A DNA stretch of 64,000 nt, taken from NCBI RefSeq assembly GCF_043235035.1, contig NZ_JAZAQF010000001.1, positions 1-64,000 on the forward strand, read 5' to 3'. Each line of letters begins with the position of its first letter. The stretch's first letter is position 1. The notes beneath the pieces were generated by a model that did no database searches, was not told the DNA's origin, and saw only the letters and a program-made list of their open reading frames with translations. The DNA comes from CACIAM-69d sp001698445. GTDB taxonomy: Bacteria; Cyanobacteriota; Cyanobacteriia; CACIAM-69d. Shown in pieces: positions 16,924 to 25,902 of this stretch. The position numbers and the translations under genes were made by a program.

Positions 16924-17282
16924 GGGCGATCGCCCCTTGGGTTCAGGAGGCGTTGGTTGGCGGGCCGGCGGCCCCGGCCGTTGCCCGGCGGTTTAGAATG
17001 GATGACGCATCAGTTTGAAGATTTGTTGAGGAATGGCGAGGGGGTGCGATCGCCGGAGTGGGGAGGATCTAGCCCCTGCCGATGATCCAAGGAATTTCCT
17101 GTGCAATCTCCCTGGAGAGCTTCTCCCTGGAAGACGGCCCCTGAGAAATCCTGCTCGTCTTGCCTTGCTCCGGTTTTCGGCTGCTGTTTTAGCTACCTGC
17201 CAGCCCCGGTCTCTGTTCTGGTTGCTATCCAACGGTGTCAGACCCTGGGGCCGGGCGATCGCCCCTGACTCTCGCGCGGCCT
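16924..17282. other. Intergenic stretch before the ABC exporter
   Basis: About 360 bases. It opens with the HIP1-containing palindrome GGGGCGATCGCCCC (about 16922-16937), then a GC-rich segment (GGCCGGCGGCCCCGGCC). No gene or clear promoter was recognised. The frame of the following ABC gene is open from 17235, but the ATG at 17283 fits the family. Confidence 0.5.
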
Positions 17283-18299
17283 ATGACCCCTGCAATTGCG
17301 ATTCGGAACCTACAAAAACGCTATGGCGATGTTACTGCCGTTGATCACGTATCGCTGGAGGTGAAATCCGGCGAGATTTTTGGTCTGTTGGGGCCCAACG
17401 GCGCGGGTAAAACCACCACGATTCGCTGTCTTTGTACCTTGGCCCAGCCGGACGGGGGAGAAATTTTTGTGTCGGGGGTGTCGGTGTTGCGGGAACCCCG
17501 ATCGGCCCGTAAGCGGTTGGGCTATGTGGCTCAGGATGCTGCGCTGGACAAGGTGTTGACCGGGCGGGAAATGCTCGAGTTGCATGGTGCGCTCTATCAC
17601 TTGCGACGCGAGGTGATCGGGCAGCGGATTGCAGCCATGGCAGATCTGCTGGGGTTGGGTGACTGGCTCGATCGCAAAACGGGAACCTATTCCGGCGGCA
17701 TTCGCAAGCGCTTGGACTTGGCCACGGGGCTGCTCCACGAGCCAGATGTGCTGGTGTTGGATGAACCCACGGCGGGGCTAGATATCGAAAGTCGGATGGC
17801 CGTGTGGGAGTTTTTGAGGAAGTTGCCCCAGTGGGGGACAACGGTTTTGATCACCAGCCATTACCTGGAAGAGATTGATGCGTTGGCCGATCGCGTGGCG
17901 ATTTTGGATCAAGGCCAGGTGATTGCCTTGGGTACACCGTCGGAGTTGAAGGCTCGGTTGGGGGGCGATCGCATTTCCCTGCGCATTCGGGAGTTTACCC
18001 CCGCTGCCGAGGCGGAAACGGCCCAAGCCCTGCTAACGGCGCTGCCCTGTGTCAAGGATGCGATGATCAACCGGAGCCAGGGAAATACGCTGAATTTGGT
18101 GGTGGATGATCTTGATCGGGGGTTGACCCTGGTGCAGCAGGCCTTGGAACAGGCGGGGTTGCCAGTGTTTGGCATTGCCCAATCGCGCCCGAGTTTGGAT
18201 GATGTTTATCTGGCTGCGACGGGCCGGACATTGCTCGATGCGGATTTGGCAGCGGGCGATCGGGATCCTAAGCTGGCCCGCAAGCAAAATATGCGCTAG
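17283..18299 (+). CDS. ABC transporter ATP-binding protein, DrrA type
   Basis: A 338-residue ATPase subunit of an ABC-2 type exporter. Walker A is GPNGAGKTTTIR, the signature is YSGGIRKRLDLA, and Walker B with D-loop is VLVLDEPTAGLD. After the nucleotide-binding domain comes a C-terminal extension of about 110 residues with the FxxxFPSLDDVYLA-like end (SRPSLDDVYLAATGR), which marks the daunorubicin-resistance (DrrA) subgroup. These export lipids, glycolipids or drugs. The permease gene follows after 72 bases on the same strand, forming the transporter. Start chosen at MTPAIAIRNL because it places the first beta-strand in the usual position. Confidence 0.92.
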   Translation: MTPAIAIRNLQKRYGDVTAVDHVSLEVKSGEIFGLLGPNGAGKTTTIRCLCTLAQPDGGEIFVSGVSVLREPRSARKRLGYVAQDAALDKVLTGREMLELHGALYHLRREVIGQRIAAMADLLGLGDWLDRKTGTYSGGIRKRLDLATGLLHEPDVLVLDEPTAGLDIESRMAVWEFLRKLPQWGTTVLITSHYLEEIDALADRVAILDQGQVIALGTPSELKARLGGDRISLRIREFTPAAEAETAQALLTALPCVKDAMINRSQGNTLNLVVDDLDRGLTLVQQALEQAGLPVFGIAQSRPSLDDVYLAATGRTLLDADLAAGDRDPKLARKQNMR

Positions 18300-18371
18300 G
18301 CCTTAGACCATTCCTTCCAGAGTTTCCAGTTCTCCATATTCACCCCTACCCTCGAGATTCCCCTAAGCCTC

Positions 18372-19238
18372 ATGAGCACGACTTTGCCCACGGACAGTCC
18401 CACCCGATCGCCCGCCCTGGAACCCTCGCCCCTGGCGGAATTTTGGCAAGAAACGGCGGCCCTGCTGCGGCGGTTGTTAATTCAACTGCAACGGCGGCCG
18501 GTGACCTTGGTGGCCGGCACTATTCAGCCCCTGATGTGGTTGGTGTTGTTTGGGGCCCTGTTCCAAAATGTCCCGGCCGATTTGTTTGGCGATCATGTGG
18601 GCTATGGGCAGTTTTTGGGGGCGGGGACGATCGCCTTTGCTGCCTTTAGCGGGGCGCTGAATGCGGGCTTGCCGGTGATGTTCGATCGGGAATTTGGCTT
18701 CCTGAATCGGCTGTTGGTGGCTCCCTTGGTGTCGCGCTTTTCGATCATCACCGCCTCGGCCCTGTATATTGGCTTGCTGGCCTTGATCCAAACCGTGGCG
18801 ATCGTGATTGCGGCGGCTGTTTTGGGGGCTGGACTGCCGGGGGTGGCTGGGCTGGCCGTGGTCGGGGCGATCGTGCTGCTGTTGGTGGCGGGGGTCACTT
18901 CCCTCAGCTTGGGTCTGGCCTTTGCGCTGCCGGGCCACGTGGAATTAATTGCCGCCATTTTTATCACCAACTTGCCCCTGCTCTTTGCCAGCACGGCCTT
19001 GGCTCCCCTGTCGTTCATGCCCGGTTGGTTGCAGTGGGTGGCGGTGTTGAATCCCTTGAGCTACGCGATCGAACCCATTCGCTACCTTTATCTGCATCCG
19101 GACTGGAGTTTTAGCAGCATTGTCATGCAAGCGCCTTTTGGATCGGTTAGTTTTGGTATGGCCCTCGGGGTTCTATTCATTTTTGATTTGGTGGCGATCG
19201 GGCTTGTGCGGCCATTGCTGCAACGGCGGATGGCATAG
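18372..19238 (+). CDS. ABC-2 type transporter permease
   Basis: A 288-residue membrane protein with about six hydrophobic segments, partner of the ATPase encoded just upstream. The N-terminal region (LLIQLQRRPVTLVAGTIQPLMWLVLFG) and the C-terminal segment FMPGWLQWVAVLNPLSYAIEPIR match the ABC-2 membrane family, including the conserved NPLSY-like motif. It starts with a 40-residue Ser/Thr/Pro-rich cytoplasmic tail. With the ATPase it should export a lipophilic compound; the cargo is not evident. The following gene begins 33 bases later, possibly in the same operon. Confidence 0.92.
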   Translation: MSTTLPTDSPTRSPALEPSPLAEFWQETAALLRRLLIQLQRRPVTLVAGTIQPLMWLVLFGALFQNVPADLFGDHVGYGQFLGAGTIAFAAFSGALNAGLPVMFDREFGFLNRLLVAPLVSRFSIITASALYIGLLALIQTVAIVIAAAVLGAGLPGVAGLAVVGAIVLLLVAGVTSLSLGLAFALPGHVELIAAIFITNLPLLFASTALAPLSFMPGWLQWVAVLNPLSYAIEPIRYLYLHPDWSFSSIVMQAPFGSVSFGMALGVLFIFDLVAIGLVRPLLQRRMA

Positions 19239-19271
19239 GGCACTGGATCGCAGGAGCAGGCTAGGCGTGGC

Positions 19272-19949
19272 ATGGAGCAAAATTTAAAAGACAAGCTGGA
19301 TTGCTTTTTAGCATCCCCCTATGGACGCACGATGCTGGGGGAATACGCTTACCTCCATGCCTCGGAATGGTTGCAACAATATTGCGAAGCGGCCGGCGCA
19401 ATGGCGAACTTGCCAGATTGGTTGCTCCTCCTGTTGGAGTTGGGGCAAGAGTCGGCGGAGATTTTTGCGAGTTTGACCGATGCCGGAACCCTAGAGACCG
19501 ATCGCAAAACCATGTCCCTGTTGTTGGAGCGGCGGGGGCCCCTCTTGGCCCAAACCAGCGGCCGGCTGCGACAGACCTTGGAACTCCATCGTCCTGGCCT
19601 TGACCTCAGCCAAGATGCGATCGAAGACGCTAGCCTATTGGCATCAACCCATCCACCGCGATCGGAGTCGGCGGGTTCCGGTCGTCGCGACAACATCGTT
19701 AATCGCAACTACTGGGAACCGAAGGTGGACTTTCTGCCTCACAGTGAAAGGCGGGTGATTGGCGATGTGGGGGGTATACCTCTGCTGTTGGTGGGCTATG
19801 AAAAAAACCAGTCCCGATCGCCCATGGTTGCTCGCGCCACTTCCGGTAATCCTCAACAGGATTCGCTATTTGCGGTTCCCCTGTCCGATTTGCTGGTGCA
19901 TTCTAACGAACCCGTTAATATCCCTGAATTGGAGTTAGCCGAATCATGA
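19272..19949 (+). CDS. Conserved-looking protein of unknown function
   Basis: A 225-residue product I do not recognise. Residues 1-120 are mostly helical, with a Leu-rich stretch (LPDWLLLLLELG). Residues 125-225 are Ser/Pro/Arg-rich and probably loosely folded. No signal peptide or catalytic motif is seen. It follows the ABC permease by 33 bases and overlaps the next gene by four bases (ATGA), so the four genes probably form one transcription unit that ends at the terminator at 20336-20374. A connection to the exporter is inferred only from this arrangement. Confidence 0.7.
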   Translation: MEQNLKDKLDCFLASPYGRTMLGEYAYLHASEWLQQYCEAAGAMANLPDWLLLLLELGQESAEIFASLTDAGTLETDRKTMSLLLERRGPLLAQTSGRLRQTLELHRPGLDLSQDAIEDASLLASTHPPRSESAGSGRRDNIVNRNYWEPKVDFLPHSERRVIGDVGGIPLLLVGYEKNQSRSPMVARATSGNPQQDSLFAVPLSDLLVHSNEPVNIPELELAES

Positions 19950-20317
19950 GCCATCCCTCGATCGCTCCCTCGATCGCCTGGTTGTCGGGATCCTCAATTG
20001 TCACCGTCCTGAGCATCCTAGCCTTGGGCAGTAACCCCGCGATCGCCCAATCCTCGGCTCTGGGTGACCCAAATACCAATGGGTCGTCCGGTGATGTGCG
20101 CCCCAATGAAGTGTTTCAAGGCTCCGGCGTTTCTGCCCAAGACTTGATTCGCAACATCATGTTGGCCCCGGGGCAAACCCTGGATGATTTCAATCAACAA
20201 CAGTCGGGACGGATTGACAACGCTGCCAATGAATTTTTGCGCCAGCGCCAGCAGCGATTGGAACAAAACGACCAAGGCGGTGCTAGCGTGACCCCCAGTA
20301 GCCCAACTCGCAATTAA
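19946..20317 (+). CDS. Small secreted protein of unknown function
   Basis: A 123-residue product that starts inside the stop of the gene before it (ATGA overlap). The N-terminus is a clear signal peptide: hydrophobic SIVTVLSILALG followed by an AIAQS cleavage site near residue 34-35. The mature part of about 88 residues is hydrophilic, Gln/Asn-rich and likely helical towards the end (LRQRQQRLEQND). No family was recognised. Its place at the end of the ABC exporter cluster suggests a periplasmic role related to the export, but this is inference. Confidence 0.7.
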   Translation: MSHPSIAPSIAWLSGSSIVTVLSILALGSNPAIAQSSALGDPNTNGSSGDVRPNEVFQGSGVSAQDLIRNIMLAPGQTLDDFNQQQSGRIDNAANEFLRQRQQRLEQNDQGGASVTPSSPTRN

Positions 20318-20335
20318 TTCGCGATGCGGTCTACA

Positions 20336-20374
20336 AAAACCCCGCTCGATCGAGTCGCGATCGAGCGGGGTTTT
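20336..20374. terminator. Strong bidirectional terminator
   Basis: AAAACCCCGCTCGATCG (20336-20352) pairs exactly with its reverse complement at 20358-20374 around the loop AGTCG, giving a 17-base-pair stem with an A-run on one side and a T-run on the other. It lies between convergent genes (the small secreted protein and ilvD) and should stop transcription from both. Confidence 0.92.
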
Positions 20375-20476
20375 GCGGATCGAAATGCGGATCTGAATAA
20401 CGATCGGAAATAACTGGGTGGATTGGGTCGCGCTGAATTACTGAGCTGAATTGCTGACTTGACCCAGCCCCAAACC

Positions 20477-22162
20477 CTACAGCAAGTTCAAATCCGTCAC
20501 GGCTCCCAGGCTGCTGGAAGAGACCAACTTGGCATATTTCGCCAACGTGCCTCGTTTGTAGCGCGGTTCCGGCGGTTGCCAGTTGGCCCGGCGGGCCGCC
20601 AGTTCCTCATCGGACACATTCAGTTGCAGCTTGCGGTTCGGAGCATCGATCGTGATGCTGTCACCCTCTTGCACCAGAGCGATCGTGCCACCCACGGCCG
20701 CTTCGGGAGCCACGTGACCCACCACCATGCCATAGGTTCCACCCGAGAAGCGCCCATCGGTGATCAGCCCCACCGAGTCGCCCAGACCCGCACCGATGAT
20801 CGCTGCTGTCGGAGCCAACATTTCTCGCATTCCGGGGCCGCCCTTGGGCCCTTCGTAGCGAATCACCACCACATCACCGGGGTTGATTTGATTTGCCAGG
20901 ATCGCCTTTAAGCAATCCTCTTCCGACTCAAACACCCTTGCCGGGCCGGTGATCACGGGATTCTTCACGCCGCTGATTTTAGCCACGGAACCTTCGCTGG
21001 CCAGGTTGCCCTTCAGAATGGCCAAGTGCCCCTGTTGATAAAGGGGCTTGTCGAAGGGACGGATGACATCTTGGTCGGGGCGCGGTTCGTCGGGGATGTC
21101 TGCCAGGGTTTCCGCGATCGTCTTGCCGGTGATTGTCAAGCAATCCCCATGCAGCAGCCCCTGATTCAGCAAAATTTTCATCACTTGGGGGATGCCGCCG
21201 GCCTTGTGCAAGTCGGTGGCCACATAGCGGCCGCTGGGCTTCAGGTCGCAGAAAACGGGCACGCGGGCGCGAATTTCTTCAAAGTCGTCCAGGGTGAGGG
21301 GCACCCCGATCGTGTTGGCGATCGCCAGCAGGTGCAACACTGAGTTGGTGGAACCACCCACGGCCATGATCACGGCAATGGCGTTTTCAAAGGCCTTGCG
21401 GGTCAAAATTTGCTTCGGTGTGCGCCGTGCTCTGATCGCTTCGGCCAACACGCGAGCAGACTCGGCCGCGCTGGCGTTCTTTTCATCATCCTCGGCGGCC
21501 ATGGTTGAGGAGTAGGGCAGGCTCATGCCCATGGCCTCGTAGGCGCTGGACATGGTGTTGGCGGTGTACATGCCGCCGCAGGAACCCGCACCGGGACAGG
21601 CGTTGTGTTCCACGGCCATCAGCCGGGCTTCGTCAATTTTGCCAGCGCTGAATTGGCCCACGGCTTCAAAGGCGCTGACGACGGTCAGATCTTCCCCGTG
21701 CAGATGGCCGGGCTTGATCGTGCCGCCATAGACAAAGATGGCGGGAATATCCAATCGGGCCATGGCGATCATGGCTCCGGGCATGTTTTTATCGCAACCG
21801 CCGATCGCCAGGATGCCATCCAGACTTTGGCCGTTGCAGACGGTTTCGATCGAGTCGGCAATTACATCCCGCGACACCAGGGAATATTTCATCCCTTCAG
21901 TGCCCATGGAAATCCCGTCACTGATGGTGATCGTGCCGAAAATTTGGGGCATCACGCCAGCTTCGCGGGCCGCAGCCATGGCGCTGTCGGCCAGGGTGGC
22001 AATGCCCATGTTGCAAGGGGTGATGGTGCTGTAGGCGCTGGCGATGCCGACGATCGGTTTGCTGAAGTCATTGTCACCAAAGCCCACTGCACGGAGCATG
22101 GCGCGGTTGGGCGATCGCTGCACACCGCTGGTGATCTGTTGGCTGCGGAAATTGTCAGACAT
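20477..22162 (-). CDS. ilvD: Dihydroxy-acid dehydratase
   Basis: A 561-residue cytoplasmic enzyme of branched-chain amino acid synthesis that dehydrates 2,3-dihydroxy acids to 2-oxo acids. Three cysteines in family positions mark the [2Fe-2S] type: Cys50 in TPCNMG, one in GGCDKNMPGA and one in GSCGGMYTANTM. The C-terminal barrel with RFSGGTYGMVVGHVAPEA is also typical. Length is normal and the start ATG is clear. It is a single gene facing the terminator at 20336-20374. Confidence 0.97.
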   Translation of the reverse strand: MSDNFRSQQITSGVQRSPNRAMLRAVGFGDNDFSKPIVGIASAYSTITPCNMGIATLADSAMAAAREAGVMPQIFGTITISDGISMGTEGMKYSLVSRDVIADSIETVCNGQSLDGILAIGGCDKNMPGAMIAMARLDIPAIFVYGGTIKPGHLHGEDLTVVSAFEAVGQFSAGKIDEARLMAVEHNACPGAGSCGGMYTANTMSSAYEAMGMSLPYSSTMAAEDDEKNASAAESARVLAEAIRARRTPKQILTRKAFENAIAVIMAVGGSTNSVLHLLAIANTIGVPLTLDDFEEIRARVPVFCDLKPSGRYVATDLHKAGGIPQVMKILLNQGLLHGDCLTITGKTIAETLADIPDEPRPDQDVIRPFDKPLYQQGHLAILKGNLASEGSVAKISGVKNPVITGPARVFESEEDCLKAILANQINPGDVVVIRYEGPKGGPGMREMLAPTAAIIGAGLGDSVGLITDGRFSGGTYGMVVGHVAPEAAVGGTIALVQEGDSITIDAPNRKLQLNVSDEELAARRANWQPPEPRYKRGTLAKYAKLVSSSSLGAVTDLNLL

Positions 22163-22259
22163 GGGGTTTTGCTCTCTCTAGCCGATCCAGAAAAGCGATC
22201 TTCAATTGTCGCACTGGGTCTGTCGAATCAAGCTGAACAAATCTCGATCGCCTGGTTTC

Positions 22260-23300
22260 TTAATGGTTTGGATGGTTCGGGGGACTGGGATAGCTCGATG
22301 GGGAGTTGCTTGGCTCCATGACTGATGCTCCAGCCGGTTGACTGCCGGTTTTGGTTTGACTGCTGGCTGAGTTGTTGGCCTTGCTGCTGGCCTTGCTGTT
22401 GGTTTGGTTATCGGGTTGATGGCTGGGTTGTTGGCCCGGTTGAGAACTGGATTTGCCGTTGGCCAAAACATGATTGTCCTCGCTGGTCTCGGAGCCTGGG
22501 AGAGGGGCGGTGGTGAAGCGATCGACTGCCAATTGCAGATAGGCCGCTTCTTTTTCAATGCCGATAAAGACGCGATCGACTCGTAGGGCTGAAAGTCCCG
22601 TTGTGCCGCTGCCGCTGAAGGGATCGAGCACCAGATCTCCCGGATTGGTGCTGGCAGAAATGATCCGATCGAGTAAATCCAGAGGCTTTTGGGTGGGATG
22701 TTTGCCTTGCAATTTCTCCGAAGCCGGTGGGGTGGGAATTGACCAAACACTTCGCATTTGTCGGCCAGAAAGCTTGAGGGGATCGCGGGGAAAATCTCCC
22801 AGCTTCATGGCTTCATAGTTAAAGACATGTTTTCCCTTTTTGCTTTTGCGGGCCCAAATTAGGGTTTCATGGCTGGCCGTAAAAAAGCGACAGGATAAGT
22901 TGGGACTAGCGTTGGGTTTATACCAACAAATCTCGTTCAAAACATGAAAATCCAAACATTGCAGTGCAAAGCCACAGGCGTAGATATTGTGATAGGTTCC
23001 TGAAATCCAAATCGTGCCATTGGGTTTCAAGATCCGCCGACATTCCTGAATCCAAGCACGGTGAAATTCAAAATCCTGTTCAATGCCATTGCTGCGATCC
23101 CAATCGCCTTTATTGACACTGACAGCCCGGCCGCCATGACAGGTGAACCCGTTATTAGACAGGTTATAGGGCGGATCAGCGAAAATTAGATCCACACTAT
23201 TGGCCGGGAACAGGGGCAAAATTTCAAGGCAATCGCCCTGGTAAAGGGTGCATCGATCGCGCTGGTAGAACGGCTGGACTGCCACAGAAGGCTCGGACAT
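22260..23300 (-). CDS. Orphan amino-DNA methyltransferase (beta class)
   Basis: A 346-residue SAM-dependent DNA methyltransferase. The catalytic DPPY is at residues 42-45 (FADPPYNLSN) near the N-terminus; the SAM-binding motif FSGSGTTG comes later after HPTQKP, the order that defines the beta class. These enzymes make N6-methyladenine or N4-methylcytosine; DPPY does not settle which. The central part (HGGRAVSVNKGDWD, NASPNLSCRFFTASHETLIW) resembles a group conserved across cyanobacteria that includes a Synechocystis enzyme reported to modify GGCC; this link is from memory and uncertain. No restriction partner is adjacent. The last about 75 residues are an unusual low-complexity tail of Ser, Gln, Asn, Lys and Pro. 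The ATG at 23300 is preferred to one 22 codons upstream. Confidence 0.85.
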   Translation of the reverse strand: MSEPSVAVQPFYQRDRCTLYQGDCLEILPLFPANSVDLIFADPPYNLSNNGFTCHGGRAVSVNKGDWDRSNGIEQDFEFHRAWIQECRRILKPNGTIWISGTYHNIYACGFALQCLDFHVLNEICWYKPNASPNLSCRFFTASHETLIWARKSKKGKHVFNYEAMKLGDFPRDPLKLSGRQMRSVWSIPTPPASEKLQGKHPTQKPLDLLDRIISASTNPGDLVLDPFSGSGTTGLSALRVDRVFIGIEKEAAYLQLAVDRFTTAPLPGSETSEDNHVLANGKSSSQPGQQPSHQPDNQTNSKASSKANNSASSQTKTGSQPAGASVMEPSNSPSSYPSPPNHPNH

Positions 23301-23386
23301 GGTTCTAGGCCAAACGACACACCAAAAGGAAGGCTGGAAGCTCAATCTTGACGCAACTTTGTCCAAACTGGCATAGAAAGCTCAGC

Positions 23387-24679
23387 TTATCGAGAAAACA
23401 GACTGGTTTCTAGGCACTGGGCTAAACGAGTTTGCCGATACAGGGATAAATCTTGGCGTTGTTGTAGCTCGGTGCGGGTTTGGGGCAACCAGAGGCCGAC
23501 ACCCAGGCCGCTGTTGGGCGGGGCTTGGGGGCTGCGGTGCAGTTCGATCGCCCGGTCGAACCAGCGCTCTAGGGCGGCATGGGCGGTGCGGGCTTGGGGA
23601 ACCTGATTGCTTAGGAGTTGAAAAAATTCGCGCGCGTCGGTGTAGGCCTCGTTGAAGTAGACATAGGGCCGCAGCCGATCGTAGCCCAGGGGCGACAAGG
23701 ATGATGTGACCGAAGCATCCAGGAAGCGATCGATCAGTGGATTCAGCACGGATGGCAGCTCTCGAAAGGCTTGGCTATTAATGATCGAGTAGCTGCGATA
23801 CATTGCTGGTGACTCATACCGGACAATCGCCCGGGCCGCGTCCTGGCCGTTTGCAGTTGGGTTTTGGGCTAGCCAGTCACAAAAGCGATCATAGTAAGCG
23901 TTGGGTTCTCCCAGTAGTTTTTGGGATGCCAAAATCCAATGGGCATGGGGTGCAAGGCTGGCGAGAATTTCCAGAGTCGATCGATTGCAATTTTGCAAAA
24001 ACAATAGCTCTAGCCCATCATTGGTGCGAATCTGAAACTCTTTCAGGGCTGTGGTCAAATCCGCCAGGGTCAGCCAGGATCGGACGTGATCACCTTGGGG
24101 ACTGCTGGGATGGGGATCCAGATGGTGGTTGGGTTGGTCATCGGGGCTGATCTGATCTAGCCGGCCGCCATGGCCCAAAATCACAAGTGCCCAATGCTCA
24201 ACCGGAAATCGCTTCACGGCCCAACGCAAATATTCCGCAAAATTTTGGGGATCGGCGCTGTTGTCACTGTCGATCCAAGTCACTTCGGGACTCTGCTCAA
24301 CCACACTGCGATCGGTGGCTAGGGGCCCCAACACCGCCCGCATCATCTTCCCCGATTCAGGCAAGTCCGCCTGCACTGCAAGGGTTAAGGTTGGATTGCG
24401 GCGGGTCGCCTCAGTTAGCCAACGGAGAATTTTGGGGCCAGCGGGAGCCAAGTCATTGTCATAGGGCATCCAATACAACAGGCCCATGGGCGATCGCCCG
24501 CTGGCGGCTTGACTGTGCTTGGCCCAACCGCTGGTGAAAGACCAAGCCAAACCAGCCGGAAACCAACGGGTGAGCAGCGATCGCCGGTTAACAAGCCGGT
24601 TCAGTTGATTGGGCCGATCAAACCGATCAAACCAATCAAGCCGATCAATCCGAGCCAACGGATCACGCCAAGACTTCAT
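23387..24679 (-). CDS. Clostripain-like (C11) cysteine peptidase homologue
   Basis: A 430-residue product resembling peptidase family C11. The candidate catalytic dyad is His in VILGHGG and Cys in LLFLQNCNRSTLE, each at the end of a hydrophobic strand as in caspase-fold (clan CD) peptidases. The N-terminus has a twin-arginine-like segment, RRSLLTRWFPAGLAWSF, after a repetitive Asp/Arg/Leu stretch, so export by the Tat route is possible. An ATG at 24679 is used; a TTG lies two codons upstream. C11 enzymes cut after Arg or Lys. The gene is separated from the methyltransferase behind it by 86 bases. Activity is inferred from the dyad alone. Confidence 0.72.
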   Translation of the reverse strand: MKSWRDPLARIDRLDWFDRFDRPNQLNRLVNRRSLLTRWFPAGLAWSFTSGWAKHSQAASGRSPMGLLYWMPYDNDLAPAGPKILRWLTEATRRNPTLTLAVQADLPESGKMMRAVLGPLATDRSVVEQSPEVTWIDSDNSADPQNFAEYLRWAVKRFPVEHWALVILGHGGRLDQISPDDQPNHHLDPHPSSPQGDHVRSWLTLADLTTALKEFQIRTNDGLELLFLQNCNRSTLEILASLAPHAHWILASQKLLGEPNAYYDRFCDWLAQNPTANGQDAARAIVRYESPAMYRSYSIINSQAFRELPSVLNPLIDRFLDASVTSSLSPLGYDRLRPYVYFNEAYTDAREFFQLLSNQVPQARTAHAALERWFDRAIELHRSPQAPPNSGLGVGLWLPQTRTELQQRQDLSLYRQTRLAQCLETSLFSR

Positions 24680-24738
24680 GGGCAAATTGGGCCGCTTGGC
24701 CCGTTCTAGAAGGTGATGATCGATGGTCTAACGGTTGA

Positions 24739-25794
24739 TTAACCCCACCGATCGTCGCCTTTGCCCAAGGGTTCGTCCAGGGCCATTTGCTCGATCGCGC
24801 TGGCAATTTTCAGGGCCTTTAGGGCCTGTTCGCCGCCGATCGAGGGTTGCATCTCGCCCCGCACACAGTTCACAAAATGCTCCAATTCCGCATGGAGCGG
24901 CTCCGTGTTCCCGATCGCCACTGACTCGATCGACCCATCCAGCCGATAACAAGCCTGACTGGCGCGATCGCCCGCCGGATAGCTGGAGGTTTTGCGATGA
25001 ACCAAAATTTGGCGCGCCAAGAAATCCGCCTCCACCAACGAATCTTGGCAATGGGCGGCAATCCGGCGAATTTTGCGGTGTGTTACCTTGCTGGCCGTTA
25101 GGGTGGCTACAATCCCATTCGCAAAGCCCAGGGTTGCCGTCACATAGTCCAACTGGCCGGAAGCGGCCCGGCTGCCGCTGGCCGACAGACGCACCACCGA
25201 GGAGTTGGCAATTTCCAAAATCAAATCAATGTCATGGATCATCAAGTCCAACACCACCGACACATCATTGGCGCGATCGGCGTGGGGACTCATGCGATGG
25301 GCCTCGAGCGCTAACACCCGCTCCGTTTTCAGAACGTTGAAGCATTCTTGAAACGTGGGGTTAAATCGCTCAATATGTCCCACCAGCAAAATGCATTGAC
25401 GTTCGGCCGCCGCATTCACCAGGGCCTCCGCTTCAATGATGCTGGCGGCGATCGGTTTTTCCATGAGCACATGCACCCCGGCCCGCAGGCAATCCATGCC
25501 CACGGTGTAGTGCAGCTTGGTGGGAACCGCGATGCACACCGCGTCCACCAGGGGCAGCATATCTTTGTAGTCTTCAAAAAACCGAACGCGGTATTTGCTG
25601 GCCAATTCCAGCCCCCGTTCCACATTCAGATCTGAAATTCCCACCAATTCGGCATCCTTAAGCAAGCTCAGGATCCGGGCGTGGTGTTGTCCCATGTTGC
25701 CGACCCCGATCGCGCCAACGCGGATGGGATGGTGGCTCGGCCGGGCGAGGGCAGGCCGAATTTGAGCATCGAGCGATTCGCTACGGGATTGCAC
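24739..25794 (-). CDS. Gfo/Idh/MocA family oxidoreductase
   Basis: A 351-residue NAD(P)-dependent oxidoreductase. The N-terminal Rossmann motif is VGAIGVGNMGQHHARI, followed by EKPIAASIIEAEALV (the family EKP motif) and a C-terminal alpha/beta domain that supplies the substrate pocket, with DLMIHDIDLILEIA. These enzymes act on sugars, inositols or UDP-sugars; the substrate cannot be named. The start is a GTG at 25794, about 21 codons before the Rossmann strand. It is divergent from queC, with 108 bases between. Confidence 0.9.
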   Translation of the reverse strand: MQSRSESLDAQIRPALARPSHHPIRVGAIGVGNMGQHHARILSLLKDAELVGISDLNVERGLELASKYRVRFFEDYKDMLPLVDAVCIAVPTKLHYTVGMDCLRAGVHVLMEKPIAASIIEAEALVNAAAERQCILLVGHIERFNPTFQECFNVLKTERVLALEAHRMSPHADRANDVSVVLDLMIHDIDLILEIANSSVVRLSASGSRAASGQLDYVTATLGFANGIVATLTASKVTHRKIRRIAAHCQDSLVEADFLARQILVHRKTSSYPAGDRASQACYRLDGSIESVAIGNTEPLHAELEHFVNCVRGEMQPSIGGEQALKALKIASAIEQMALDEPLGKGDDRWG

Positions 25795-25902
25795 GCGCGT
25801 TTAACAGCAGCAGTGAAGGGGCAATGGGGCGAGGAGTGATGCCGCCAGCGTCGGCCGGCCACATCCTACCATAGGGTGGATTTTCGCAAGAATTCTTGAC
25901 CC

